Assembly: GCA_003833135.1 (NCBI GenBank)
Contig: QZLH01000052.1
Coordinates: 81,522 to 145,521 of the forward strand
DNA length: 64,000 nucleotides
Origin: Oehlia diaphana
Taxonomy: Eukaryota; Glomeromycota; Glomeromycetes; Glomerales; Glomeraceae
Reading direction: 5' to 3'
This document shows positions 26,240 to 38,167 of this stretch, piece by piece. The notes beneath the pieces were generated by a model. That model was not told where the DNA came from. It was given only the letters and a program-made list of their open reading frames with translations, and did not search any database. Each line of letters opens with the position of its first letter. Positions within the stretch are counted from its first letter, which is position 1. A program made the translations under genes and the position numbers.

Positions 26240-26305
26240 GCATCTTTTCAGTTGTTATTTATACGAGGCATATGATTAATTAAAGAAAAAAGTTACAAGG
26301 TAAAT

Positions 26306-28690
26306 TATGCTAGGATTAGAAGCAATGATTCCTTCATGTGAAAGATGTGGAAAAACATTCAGAGATATGAGGGCACGAACAAGTCATGTGAATGGGAAAG
26401 GGAAAAGGCAATGCAGGCCAGTCGGAGACTGCCCAAGGGCACAAGAAGAACAACAACTTGTATGACAGCCTGTGTCACAGTCTACTTCATACCCTGTGGG
26501 TATACTACAAACTCTAACGCAGTCAGCTGCACAAGAGGGAGCACTCCCACTAAGAAATCACCATAGGGAATATAGGCCAGGATATTCAGATTTTGGCATA
26601 TTTGAGCATAAGGAGTCGCCAACAGGAGATATGGAATTTGCTGAATGCGGAACAAAAAGATGAGTGAATTTTAATGGAGAAGTATGTCCAGAAGATATTT
26701 ACCAAAATGTGGATAGGACGAACGGAGAAGAACAATTAGTAGATGTAGCCGATATTATGAGTTGTTGGCAGGTGGTAGTCCCATCATTACAGAATCCATC
26801 CTATAATTTTAATAGACCAATAACAGCAGAAAACTATGGAAAAACACCATATATGGTGCAATTGATAGAGGCTTCCCGTAAAAAAATCACGGAAGTAATA
26901 CAAGCTGAATTTAAGAGAAAAGGTAGTCAGATAAAGACAAGAATAGTTGCCTACTGTGCATATGAACAAAGGAAGATTGTAGACGGGGCAATATCTGTCA
27001 CATATACTGATAAATATCATGATGGAGAAACGCAGGTCTTACTTGCAGAATGAATTTCTGGATAGGTCTGCAGGGGAGATAGATGCGGATATAGACACAT
27101 TTTTAAATAATGGATCGGGATGGAAGTTATTACGAATAGAATAGAACTTTTTAAATATGAACGTGCATTAGGAGGAAGTTGGAAAGCAACCCCTAAAGGC
27201 TTATTTAATAAAAAGGTGACCATTAACCCAGATAATAGAACTACGGGAGATGATTTATTTTTGGGTTATGCATTTGGTTTACACTTTCTTCATCATGAAA
27301 ATAACGGTATAGTAAAAATCCACAAAATCTAAGTAAAATTAGACCATATTTATCTAGAGTCAATTTAGAAGGAATACCAATGCCCACTCCTATCTGTCCA
27401 CGAGTATTTGAAAAAATCGAAAAACAAAATCCAGAAATAAGCGTAAATGTCTGGGAATGGAAACAATCACCCAAATGTGTAATATATAGTAAAAATTATG
27501 ATCGGCAGCATAATATACACTTAATCGCACTATCAGAAACCGTAGGCGAGACCACAGACTTTAAGATTAAGCATCACTACATCTGGGTAAAGAAAATCAA
27601 CAGATTATTATATGGGGATACGGCCCATAAAGGCAAAAAAACATCTTTGCAATAAGTGTACTCAAACGTTTCCTTGTAAGGAAAGGCTTGACACGCATCG
27701 TGTATGGTGCTATGGACAAAACACCGCAGAAAGTTACACTCCCAGAAGCAAATGGAACTGATAATTTTGAGAGAATTAAGCACTATGAAAGGATGATGCA
27801 TGCCCCTGTGTAATTAAAGTAGATTTTGAGTCTGCAAAGAAACTGGCGAGAGATATGGGGGTTATGCGAAAAATTGCAGAACAAAAGCGAATAGGTTCTC
27901 ATACACTATTTATTGGATAGACACCGGTGAAATCTGGGGGCGATATATTTATCGAGGCCTAAATGCTACAGAAGAATTTGTCAAAAAAATGGATGTGGAA
28001 ATAAAACGTATTAACAAAATTTTTGCTAACCCTATCCTGGCAAATAAGAGTAATAAAGAAGACCACCAAAAGTTCAATAATGCGAAAGAGTGTTGGCTAT
28101 GTAAAAAAGCACTCAACCATGACAAGGTTTGGGATCACTGCCATATAAGTGGGAAATACAGGGGTGCAGCTCACAAAAATTGCAATCTTAAACTACAAAT
28201 AAAGCCATGGAGAACACCCATCCCAGTAGTTATACATAATTTTCGTGGATATGATTCACACTTTATATGTGAATCAGTTGCCCAATCAGCTTTTGCACAT
28301 AGGATTAGTGTCATAGCAGAAACATTTGAACGTTATAAGTCAATGAGAGTAGGTCAATTAAAATACATAGATTCTATCAGTTCATGGATCGTGGTTTAGC
28401 TACTTTAGAAGAGAATAGTTGTAGTAAAATGTAAAAAAACTAATGGATGTAATCACTATTTCCGAATAGATAAAAATCGTTGTATGGGTCAGCCAGAGAA
28501 GTATAAAATAACCATGGAATATTATAAGAAAAAAGGAATGCCAATTGAAAAAATTCCGAAAGAGTGTATATCCATATGAATATATCGATTCGCATGAAAG
28601 ATTCAAAGAAACGCAATTACCACCAATCGAAAAATTTTATACTGTTCTTAAAGGAACAGATACAGTATATAAGTCTTAGGATAGAAATTT
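26306..28690 (+). pseudogene. decayed protein-primed family B DNA polymerase (Polinton/Maverick type)
   Basis: Fragments in all three plus frames line up with one polymerase. An N-terminal Cys/His finger SCERCGKTFRDMRARTSH (about 26338-26391) is followed by conserved blocks at 26664-27053, 27120-27332 (YERALGGSWKATPKGL) and 27380-27655 (HHYIWVKKINRLL). A further finger leads to VIKVDFES, the start of the exonuclease domain. Then comes CWLCKKALNHDKVWDHCH...GKYRGAAHKNCN...HNFRGYDSHF (about 28090-28265), diagnostic of DNA_pol_B_2 proteins of Polintons and linear plasmids, and finally PYEYIDSHERFKETQLPP-like sequence at about 28570-28625. Many stops and frameshifts break it, and the palm domain is missing. 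The intact enzyme would copy the element's own DNA from a protein primer. Confidence 0.7.
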
Positions 28691-28699
28691 CGCCATGTA

Positions 28700-29470
28700 T
28701 CATAGTTAGTACCCCGAACATTTGTATTTATTTTACTTCAGTCACACTTCTATCACTTGTATAATGGGATGCGTCTTAAAATTTGTATTTATTTTGTATT
28801 TGTTTTTAAATAAAAAAAATTTAGCTCACTAAAAAAATCACGTGGTTATTTTTCTGATCTTACTCTATTTACTAGCTATTTAATACAATACATACGTCAT
28901 ATCACAGAGAAATAAACGATATATTTTTGCTCTAACGAGTTTTGAAAATATCCTTCATAATTTTCCTCATTCCTCAGAAAATCATGAAGATTTTTTGTAT
29001 TCATTTTTTCATGTGATCGTCTACGAGATTGATATTTATGTAAAATTGTGTTGATGATAAATACAGAAATAAGAGGCAAGACGCTCATAATGGAGCTTTT
29101 TACGAGTTAGGTAAATTGAAAGATTGACCGGAGAATTAATATTGGTGCTCCGTAATCTCTCCGCACATAAATTATTAATAAATTTTAACTCACTTTTGAT
29201 CTTGATTAATCTTTTTCTCTTCGCAATAAATTAACATTGTTATTCGTATTTAATTTATCAAGTCAAGGTTTTGACTAGGAATCATTTACGGGAAATATAT
29301 TAATTGATTTTTCATTACAGATGTCTTTAATCAATTTTAATGAAAATATCCTATTTACGGTAAATATGGTCCTTTTTTTTTTACGAGAAATCAGTGTACT
29401 TATTGGGATCGCCATTATTTCAAACAAAAAATCTCCGATGCACGTAACACTGGAACTATTAAAAAATTAA
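28700..29470. other. no supported gene
   Basis: A 63-codon minus-strand ORF (28897-29088) with a hydrophobic start (MSVLPLISVFIINTIL) and a charged tail has a proper ATG, but no recognisable family; I cannot support it as a gene. The rest is AT-rich. Confidence 0.3.
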
Positions 29471-29474
29471 CAAA

Positions 29475-29723
29475 ATTAATACTGCGGAAATCGCATTGAT
29501 CAATGCACGTATTGAAATTTTTGCCGTAGAGGCGCAATGTATTCTCGACAGGATTAATAACATCGAACAAATCGCTTATGATCTATATGAAGAAAAAAGA
29601 CGGTGTGAAGAAGCACTGATAGTTAATCAAAATGAGACAGAATCAATTACTTCATTCGTCAACTCTTCGTTCAATGTATCTTCTGAAGTTATTTCGTGTG
29701 ACATTTGGACGCATTACCGATAG
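29475..29723 (+). pseudogene. helical coding fragment, family unknown
   Basis: A plus-strand open frame reads INARIEIFAVEAQC, then NNIEQIAYDLYEEKRRCEEA, with coiled-coil-like composition. A preceding piece in another frame (ISDARNTGTIKKLTK, about 29430-29472) could belong to the same former gene. No ATG-initiated complete gene is visible. Confidence 0.25.
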
Positions 29724-29939
29724 AATTATGACCGAAAAAAAATTAAACTTTGGATGAAGTATGCAATAGAATAGCGATTGAAATAAGTGATGAAAGATTT
29801 GTGCACAAACTGTGAAAAATTTTTATCCATAAGAATAATTCTCATAGCAAAACGTTAGATAGGATTAGTATGTGGGTACACAATAATGAGTAGTGGGAAG
29901 GAACTGCTATTCTCGCTTAGCGAGGGGTCTAGGGGCCGG

Positions 29940-30115
29940 CAGTAGTATACCGATATTATGCTATACTGTTATTACCGATATTATGGTTACTGGTAATACC
30001 GATATTATGTTATACCGATAATACCGATAATATAGGTACTGGGATCAATAATACTAGTATTGGGATCGATATTATTGATATTTGGGATCGATATTATCAA
30101 TAATATCAATACTAA
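29940..30115. repeat. minisatellite with ACCGATATTATG / GGGATCGATATTAT units
   Basis: Two related halves: about six degenerate ACCGATATTATG-type units up to 30048, then GGGATCGATATTATTGATAT-type units to about 30115. Noncoding, tract-like, AT-rich and partly self-complementary. Confidence 0.6.
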
Positions 30116-30479
30116 AAATTTTTATTTCGCATTAATAGGCATGCGATCCGACGCAAGTAAACTATCATTGTCTGATTATAATTATATTATGCAATATCGA
30201 TATAAGAATGAAAAAACGGGGCCCTGAAATATATCGAGTAATAAATTTCATATATCTAATAGACGTTTATATCAAATATGGAGGGGTGAAGTGGTTTATA
30301 CAAGCGAAACCTTGGATAGTTTAAATAATCAAAATGGACTCCTAACTAATTCTATTAACGAAGATAACTCTGGACAGCATTTGGCTAATAATCCTATCAT
30401 AGAAACAAAGAACTAATCCGTGAAATCAGTAATTGACGGAAAGGAGAAAAAAAAGAAATACAGATCCAAGTCATTTCGT

Positions 30480-30712
30480 GAGCAGAGCTCAGATGCAAAG
30501 CATCTCAGTGAAAGAAATTGCTGGAAGAAAAAAGTTTGTGTACCAAAAAAGAAGTCGCTGGGAGAAAAGAAAAGTTTATCAAAAAAGAAGTTGCCGGGAG
30601 AAAAGAAAGACTGTGTGTCAAAGATGAACGTGATTAACGCAATTGCCAGGAGAAAAAAAAGGTAGTGTGTCAAAAATGAACGTGATTAAAGCGAAATTGC
30701 CGGAATCTAAAG
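30480..30712 (+). repeat. second copy of the degenerate tandem repeat seen at 24786
   Basis: It shares long stretches with 24786-24976, such as TGTGTCAAAGATGAACGTGA, AAAAAAGAAGTTGCCGGGAG and ATTGCCAGGAGAAAAAAA. Open frames of 64-86 codons over it are Lys-rich repeat translations and not counted as genes. Confidence 0.6.
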
Positions 30713-31444
30713 AGTAAAGAAAATAGCACAAACAGACAAACAGTACCTACCAGTGTTATTTTATATGCGCAGAGCGCACATTGCGCATATTATTCATCTA
30801 CATTCAATCACATGCGCGGAAATTTAAAAAGAAGTACGCTGCGCCAATTGCGTGGATCCAATTTCCATCACTAAATAGCGTTCAACAGAATTTGGCATGA
30901 AAGGATTAAAATCAATACAAAAATGTGTGTTAATGTTGATGATCCCATAGAAGTAACAAAGTCGCCATCAAAAATACAAACTCTCAAAATGCGCGCGCAG
31001 AAGCCTGAGGCTGTTATCAGTAGTGGTGATGATGCCACTACCGATAAAATGGATTCTTTTTTTCTTTTTTTTTTCTTGTTTTCAGAAATATTTAATAAAA
31101 TTATTTTTTTTTCAGCGAATTGTGCGAAAGTCAATTATGGTTCGAAATTTTATTTAAAATGGGAGTGCTAAAACACCGCATCATCATTTAAGAATTCTCC
31201 AATTGATTAAAAAAAAAATACGCTCAGTATATCGCAATGATTTTGACTATATAGGTTTGCTGAATGAACTAAATCAAAGTAACAATCGCATTATTTTTTT
31301 ACCATATTACAGAATTTTGCAACCCGCAATAAACTATTAATTACTTATAAAAATTTAAATTTGCAGACTATCTTTCAGCCTTTGCTTTCCGGCATTCAGC
31401 GTTATAAAAATGTATTTTCCTATAAATAAACGTATAGAAACAGA

Positions 31445-31732
31445 ATGGGTGACCTTCATCAAAAACTCGCTGAACTTGATAACGGTTTAATAGGAAGTTA
31501 GTATGAATATGAATTATTTCGCAACCAATTAATAGATTCTTGGATAAGTGAGTTAAAAAGAAAGTTTTATTTTATTACAAGAATAAATATTTGACATTCT
31601 TTTCTTTAATCAACAGAGATATCCAACAGAAAGGTCATTCTGGCAAAAAATGTGCGATATGACAGTATACCACGTGTTGACAGTCTCCTTATTGATAATA
31701 TATTTTTAACATTCCGCGAAAGATACAACTAG
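31445..31732 (+). pseudogene. small two-exon gene with one in-frame stop, function unknown
   Basis: From ATG 31445 (MGDLHQKLAELDNGLIGS, then TAG at 31499-31501, then YEYELFRNQLIDSWI) to a donor GTGAGT at 31548. The acceptor CAACAG ends at 31616. Exon 2 continues ISNRKVILAKNVRYDS through DNIFLTFRERYN to TAG at 31730-31732. The 69-bp intron and exact frame continuity (103 + 116 nt = 73 codons) suggest a real former gene of 72 residues with one nonsense mutation, or a sequencing error at that codon. I do not recognise the protein. Confidence 0.35.
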
Positions 31733-32980
31733 AGTATTTAACGTACAGTTTAAAAAATATATTATCGGGTTTGTTGGATTATTGAAATCCGAAAGCAATT
31801 TTAAAATTTTAAGTTCTTTCAATTACAAAAGGTTCTTTTCAATCATTTATTGGTGTATCTAATAAATACGTTGCATTTAAGACCTCGATATACTGATATT
31901 CGATAATGGCAAAATTATAGGATATCTGATATTATCAGTTATCCTCATAAGTTCATGCAGATTTTACATAATTGTTATTTAGGTCGGTTATCTCATATTA
32001 CTATGTATTAGCATAATAATAAAATTATTGGATAGTAACGGGAGTTTATTATAAAATTGCAAGTCTAATAGCGGCACTACATAAATAACGATATTTTTCA
32101 AAGATTTTCATATGGAATTCGACGTATCGGTATATCGGAGGTTTATTAATAATACTCCCATTTTTTGTATTTACATCTCAGCCAAATTTTTCTCTTACGA
32201 CGTAATACATCTTGACTAAAATAGTGTAGGGAGAGCAAATTACTCTTCATGGTCGATTTACTAATTTCTTTAGAGTAGAGTGTGGTTTCCAATTAGGTAT
32301 TTGTTCAGTTTGCTCGCATTTCTTTTTTGTAATTTTTTTTTCGGTCGTTTTTCCCCTTACTCCTTTCCATCGAGAAACTTCTTCGGTTCAGATCTGCGGC
32401 GATCTGCGATTTTAGCAGTGTACTGTACGCATGTACAAAAACGGCCATTCAATTCTTTTTTTAGTTACGAGTTATGAAAATTTCGGAGTTTCGGAGTTTC
32501 AATGATCGTAACGACAGCTATTACTTTGAACGTTTATAAATTTTTTTGGATTGATAAAAGTTTAAGGTGATTGTTTTTAGAATTAGGAAATTTACTTTAA
32601 TTAACTTGGATCATTATTGGCTACCTGCAGGTCTTGCGGCCGAATGTTGTAAGCCACAAATTTACTATGCCTTTAACTTCTGATTAGAAATTTCGGATTT
32701 TCAAATGAAGTTTAATTTGGCAAATTTGGCAAGATTAATATAATATGATATTTTTTTAGTGATATTTTTAAATAATTTATTTTATTCATTGTTTCGGACT
32801 ATGCTTAAAATAAATTAGGGATCTACATTTTGGCGCTCTTCATTATTTACTTTTATTTGGCTAATATTTTACGCAGAATAATTAGGTAATATTACAATCA
32901 TTTATTTTTACTATTTAATTAACCAAAGTAGTATTATTTCCCTGTAATTTTTTTTTTTTTTCTCAAAAAATATATCGAAT
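31733..32980. other. intergenic upstream of Sel1 gene
   Basis: No supported gene. The 65-codon ORF at 32280-32477 is Phe/Ser-rich translation of T-rich DNA and is not convincing. A T-run precedes the Sel1 start at 32981. Confidence 0.4.
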
Positions 32981-34408
32981 ATGATAGCTACAATTATATC
33001 AAATTATGATGAAAATTTCTTAAAAGAATTTTTAAAAGATTTTTATCGAAAATTAATTAAAATTATTGATACAAATAATCTTATTACACTTGAAAATACT
33101 TTAATTGAATGGATAAAAAATATTGATAATAAGGATACAAAAATAATTTTGGAATCAATGCAAAATCATAAAGATAATGAATTATTATTTTCTAGTATTA
33201 TTGGATTTTTTTATCAACATGGTATTGGTTGTATTGTTAATAAGAATAAATCATTAGATTTTTATATATTAACAATTAATAATAATAAAATTGAAGAGGA
33301 ATATTTAAATCAAAATTTTACAAAATTATTATTAGAAGAAAAAAATGATATTAATAATATATCTAATATATTAAAATCTATTAATATTATTATTGGAAAA
33401 ATTTTATTATCATTATTTTATTATAAAGATATTATATTACATGATAGAAATATAAGTAGTTTTATAACTAATTGTTTAAAATCTGCTAGAAAGGGAAATT
33501 CAATAGCTCAATATAATTTAGGATATTATTATCAATACGGAGAAGGTATAACACAAGATTATAAGAAATCATTTGAATGGTATACGAAATCAGCTAATAG
33601 TGGACATACTGGAAGTCAAAATAATTTAGGGGATTGTTATTATTATGGAAATGGAATAAAACAAGATTATGATAAAGCATTTGAATGGTATACTAAATCA
33701 GCTAACAGTGGACATATTAAAGGACAATATAGTTTAGGAAAATGTTATTATTATGGAAGAGGAATAATACAAGACTATAAGAAAGCATTTGAATGGTATT
33801 CTAAATCTGCTAATAATGGATGTGCTAAAAGTCAAAATTATTTGGGAGAGTGTTATTATTTTGGAAGAGGAATAGAACAAAATTATGAGAAAGCATTTAA
33901 ATGGTATTTTGAATCTGCTGGGAATGGATGCATTGAAAGTCAAAATTATGTAGGAGAGTGTTATTATTATGGAAATGGAATAGAACAAGATTTTAATAAA
34001 GCTTTTGAATGGTATGCTAAATCGGCTAATAATGGTTATGCTAAAGGCCAAAATAATTTAGGTTATTGTTATAAACATGGTATAGGAGCGACAAAAGATT
34101 ATAATAGAGCATTTGAATGGTATTATAAATCGGCTAAGAATGGATACGCTAAAGGTCAAGATCGGGTGGGTTATTGTTATAAACAAGGTAAAGGCGTGGA
34201 AAAGGATTATAATAAGGCATTTGAATGGTTTTTCAAATCAGCTAATAACGGATATGCTAAAAGCCAATATCATTTAGGTTACTGTTATCATTATGGTATG
34301 GGAACTAATGTAAATATTGAAGAAGCAGTTGTATGGTATAAAAAAGCTTCAGATAATGGAATATTACGTGCGAATAAAATGTTAAATAAAATTTCTTCAA
34401 TTAATTAA
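32981..34408 (+). CDS. Sel1-repeat protein, single exon, 475 aa, 8 repeats
   Basis: It starts at ATG (MIATIISNYDENFLKEFLK). The N-terminal family domain covers about residues 1-165 (ESMQNHKDNELLFSSIIGFF, NIIIGKILLSLFYYKDIIL). Eight Sel1 repeats follow, ending in the conserved capping repeat YHLGYCYHYGMGTNVNIEEA and a short helical tail. It resembles the gene at 22232 most closely in the terminal repeats (KHGKG/KHGIG blocks). Likely a cytoplasmic scaffold; no signal peptide. Coding DNA is AT-rich, like its paralogues. Confidence 0.85.
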   Translation: MIATIISNYDENFLKEFLKDFYRKLIKIIDTNNLITLENTLIEWIKNIDNKDTKIILESMQNHKDNELLFSSIIGFFYQHGIGCIVNKNKSLDFYILTINNNKIEEEYLNQNFTKLLLEEKNDINNISNILKSINIIIGKILLSLFYYKDIILHDRNISSFITNCLKSARKGNSIAQYNLGYYYQYGEGITQDYKKSFEWYTKSANSGHTGSQNNLGDCYYYGNGIKQDYDKAFEWYTKSANSGHIKGQYSLGKCYYYGRGIIQDYKKAFEWYSKSANNGCAKSQNYLGECYYFGRGIEQNYEKAFKWYFESAGNGCIESQNYVGECYYYGNGIEQDFNKAFEWYAKSANNGYAKGQNNLGYCYKHGIGATKDYNRAFEWYYKSAKNGYAKGQDRVGYCYKQGKGVEKDYNKAFEWFFKSANNGYAKSQYHLGYCYHYGMGTNVNIEEAVVWYKKASDNGILRANKMLNKISSIN

Positions 34409-34679
34409 ATTAGTAAGTTTATATTATTTATGTATATATTAGATATAATAATGAAGTTATGATTAATATAATAAAAAATAGCTTTTTTAACGCTGCAAAT
34501 GTTAGGTCGTATATATTGAAGTTTCAAGTATTTTAAACAGGAAAATTTACGTTTTATATCTTTTCCATTATAACAATAATTTAAACATTATAGCGCTCCT
34601 TAATAATATGTGTTTACGCTATATTGAAATATCTTTGTTAGTTATATTATACGGGCTAGCCAGTATTATATCCTAGTAT

Positions 34680-35235
34680 TAGTGATTCAGGATTATGTTC
34701 CATATTCCAGTATTCCAATTGATTTTATTCGGAATATCAATGGAATACTTGACTGAAATACTGGAATACTGGAATTCAGTTTAGAATACTGAAATATTGA
34801 AAATTAATAATAGTGTAGTTAGCCGAAAAATAACTAGCCGCAACGTGATCCGGACCCGGCTCAGGCGTAGATCGTCGTGGAATTCCGAGGGATTTCCTGT
34901 GATTAAACCGGGTCCGGATGATCGGCAATCAGGAATTCGGCTCCGTTTTTCGGCTAACTGCACCATTATTGAAAATTATTCTGGAATACATGAATTTAGT
35001 CTGAAATATTGGAACATTTAAGATTTTAACAATATAAATTTTATTTGATATAAAAAACTGAAAACATTTAGAATCTAAATTAAAGCATATCAGAAAAAAA
35101 AATCGGGTGCTAGTGCCAGATAATTACTTTGATTAATTTTAATATCTAAAATTTTTCTCGTAAAAAAAAAATGATCCAAATTTAATTTAAATGATATACA
35201 TGTTACACTGGAATACAGGAATTAACTTCGGAACA
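34680..35235. repeat. degenerate GGAATACTGGAAT-rich repeat region, interrupted by a MITE
   Basis: Motifs such as GGAATACT, CTGGAATACTGGAATTC and TCTGGAATACATGAATTTAG recur on both sides of the MITE at 34807-34970 and again near 35200. The MITE appears to have inserted into this older repeat. Confidence 0.5.
34807..34970. mobile_element. hAT-type MITE, 164 bp, with 8-bp target duplication
   Basis: Ends share an inverted repeat of about 24 bp whose core is GTTAGCCGAAAAA (left 34818-34830, right 34946-34958 inverted). The 8-bp direct repeat GAAAATTA flanks it at 34799-34806 and 34971-34978. Inside, GATCCGGACCCGG and CCGGGTCCGGAT form a second inverted pair, so the whole element could fold back. 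Noncoding. Confidence 0.75.
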
Positions 35236-35812
35236 GATTTCCAACGTTCCATTAAATATTCCTTTTTCTTTTATTTTATTCGTTAATTTGTGAATATCAT
35301 GTAAATCACTATTTCAAACGATTACCTGATTCCTAATGTATTTTTGGTATGTATCATATTATCATTAATAAACTTATTTTAAAAAAGAAAAAAAGAAAAT
35401 AAACAAAGGTTATTACGACATCATTTATTACCAAGGCGAGTTAATTTTTAGGGAGTACAAATTCCTGCATAATGAGGATTATGAATTCTTTATTTCACAT
35501 TGTTGATGTTCATTATAAATAAAGTAATCAATCATTTTCATTCATAATGAATCTCATTGACTATATACGTGAACCTATTTCCAGTATTTTTATTGATTAT
35601 CTGACTTAATTGGTTAAGGTGAAGGATAAATCCGATAATTCCGATAATTCCTTTTACGCCTGGACATTATTGTTTAAACACTAAGTAAATATTTTGGTCA
35701 TTAAATTATATTTGGGTGTGGCTGAAAAAATCACAGTAACACACTCAGATATTCAGATACCAATAAAAATCGATCATTTTTTTTATTTCAAATTTCAAAT
35801 TTCAAATTTATT

Positions 35813-37382
35813 ATGGCTCCACTTTTTGCAAATTCTTTATTGCAAGATATTGCTCGATTATTCATCGAACCTGATGATTATGATGTGTTACTTGAAGTTG
35901 GTGGAAGTAACGATAAAAAAACTTTTAAAGCTCATTCTTTAATTTTGAAAACTCGTTCTCCTTATTTTAAGGTTGCTTTATCTTCTAATTGGGTGAAAAA
36001 AGAAAATGATAAAATTATTTTTGCAAAGCCTAACATTTCTCCAATAGTTTTCGAGAAAATTTTAAAGTAGGTTTATAAGTTAATTTAAAAGTTTTTTTTT
36101 AAAAATAAACAAATATTTTGATGATAAATTATTAATATTTTATCTTATTTTATTTTATTTTCAAAAAAAAAAAAGATTTATTTATACGGGAGAATTTTCT
36201 TTGATGGATGATAATAGTCGAGATTTATTCACTGATTTTTTGATTGCTGCCGATGAACTTATTCTACCGGAATTAACAAAATACATAGAAGAATATATAA
36301 TTACTTACGAAAGAGATTGGATTCAAGAAAATCTTGTTAATATATTTGTTTTAACTTCATATAAATATGAAAATTTTACCAGACTTTGGAAACATTTTTG
36401 TGAATTATTAGCTCAACAACCAAACAAAATTTTTACTTCCCCAATTTTTGTTTCGTTGGATAAATCAATATTACTTGAATTTATTAAACGCGAAGATTTA
36501 AATATTAATGAAATTGAAATTTGGAAAAATTTAATAAAATGGGCTCATGGTCAATCACCTGAAATTGATCAAAATGATTTTAATAGATTGGAGGATCGAT
36601 TAAAAGATTTTATTCCATATATAAGATTTTTTAATATTACAAAGGAAGATTACATTTCGGAAGTTCAACCGTGTGAGAAAATTCTTCCCGATAATTTAAG
36701 AAATGAATTAAAGAAATTCTTTAAATCCGTTGATATTTCTCCTCCACAATTTTATTCTCTTTCACCAAGAGTTCCTATTCTTCAATCTGTACCTGATTCT
36801 GTTATAGTCAATAACAAACATTTGGCCCTTTTATCAAGTTGGATCGATTCAATGGATAATGATGAAAGTAATTATAATCTTTTAAATAATAATTATAAAT
36901 TTAATCTGTTACTTCGCGGAAGTCGTGATGGATTTAAAGTTAAAGAATTTCATGAACTTTGTGTTAATAAGGGACCTACTTTGGTGATTATTAAAGTTAA
37001 AGGAACAAATCAAATCATTGGTGGCTATAATCCTAATTCTTGGAAATCAAATAATTCTTGGGATAAATCAGATGCTTCCTTTATCTTTTCTTTAGGTGAT
37101 GGAAAAAATCTTAAAGATATTATTTTAAGTAGAGTTGAATATGGTGGAATTCCGGTTTACAATTCAAGTAATTCTTTATTAGGATTTCAAGATCTAAATT
37201 GGTTTGAGGGAAGATATAAAAACAATTATTTTCAAAAAGAAATTATGAAAGGACGATCGAGCGTTTGTAAGTTTACTGTTGAAGAATATGAAGTTTTCCA
37301 AGTTATAAAAAATGGAACAGATCATGAGTCGCGTTCTAATTTCAGGGAGAATATGAAAGTTATATGGGAGATAAAAGAATAA
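35813..37382 (+). CDS. BTB-BACK-TLDc protein, two exons, 486 aa
   Basis: Exon 1 35813-36066, intron 36067-36175 (donor GTAGGT, acceptor AAAAG), exon 2 36176-37382. The join falls inside the codon before FIYTGEF. Residues about 20-105 are a BTB domain (DYDVLLEVGG, FKAHSLILKTRSPYFKVALS). A BACK-like helical region follows (about 125-265, with ILLEFIKREDLNINEIEIW). The TLDc domain spans about 310-470 (LLLRGSRDGFKVKEFHELC, GPTLVIIKVKGTNQIIGGYN, FEVF-like end EYEVFQVIK). BTB-BACK proteins usually act as Cullin-3 substrate adaptors, and TLDc is linked to oxidative-stress and V-ATPase functions in other eukaryotes. The family is hugely expanded in Rhizophagus. The paralogue at 54302 has the same intron position. 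Confidence 0.85.
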
Positions 37383-38167
37383 CAGTGCATTATATATTAT
37401 TAACATATTTTTCAAATTAATTCGTTAAAGTTTCAAATAGGAAAATTTATTTTGCACCACTATAAAATTAGTTGATCATTGGTTGTAATTTATGGAAGGG
37501 CTTGAGCATAAAATATTTAATTTTCCCCCAAAAAAATATAAAGGAAAATGGAAACTTTATTTTTTTAAAAAATAGTAATCTGAATGTTACGCGAAAGCGA
37601 TTTAATAATTAATATAATTCATTACTTACTAATTATTTAATATTAAATAAAAAATTTTTCATCACATAAATCTAACTACCTAAATTAAGAAAATAAAGCT
37701 GTACATTTTAATGACAATCATTTTAACCGACATATCGGCGGATTGCGTAATCACATGTTAGCCGAACATACTATAATAAACTTATTATAGTCAAATGACA
37801 CCGATTATACCGACAATATTTAACGTTACTTCTTTTTTCTTTTTTGTAATGGAATTATTTTTTTACATGGGAAAATCTTGCCAAGCATATGACAATTGCC
37901 AAGAAAATTCAGATTCCAACAATCAATTATTTTTACCGACAGACAACGTACGCGCCCATTTCTTCTCTCTTTTCTCCGTATTCGGATGATACCTAATTGA
38001 TTATTATTATTTTTTCTAATTAGATCTCTGTTTGTATTTTTATTCCTTATATATGTTGGAAACTCAAGGGTGTCATCCTGCTGGGATTAAATGTAATCCT
38101 AATAGCAATAACACAATTAGTTCGTGTATTGTTATTGTTCACAACCTTTTTGGGTATAATAAAGAAA
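37383..38167. other. intergenic, no supported gene
   Basis: AT-rich. Open stretches at 37795-37989 and 38032-38240 have Cys/Asn-containing translations but no recognised family. The second runs into the duplicated sequence that flanks the gap. Confidence 0.35.

Noticed and set aside
30413..30673. Overlapping 64-86 codon ORFs on both strands
   Set aside because: They are translations of a degenerate tandem repeat in several frames.
33734..34051. Minus-strand ORFs inside Sel1 genes (also at 19840, 22210 and 51743)
   Set aside because: Reverse-strand shadows of repeat coding sequence.
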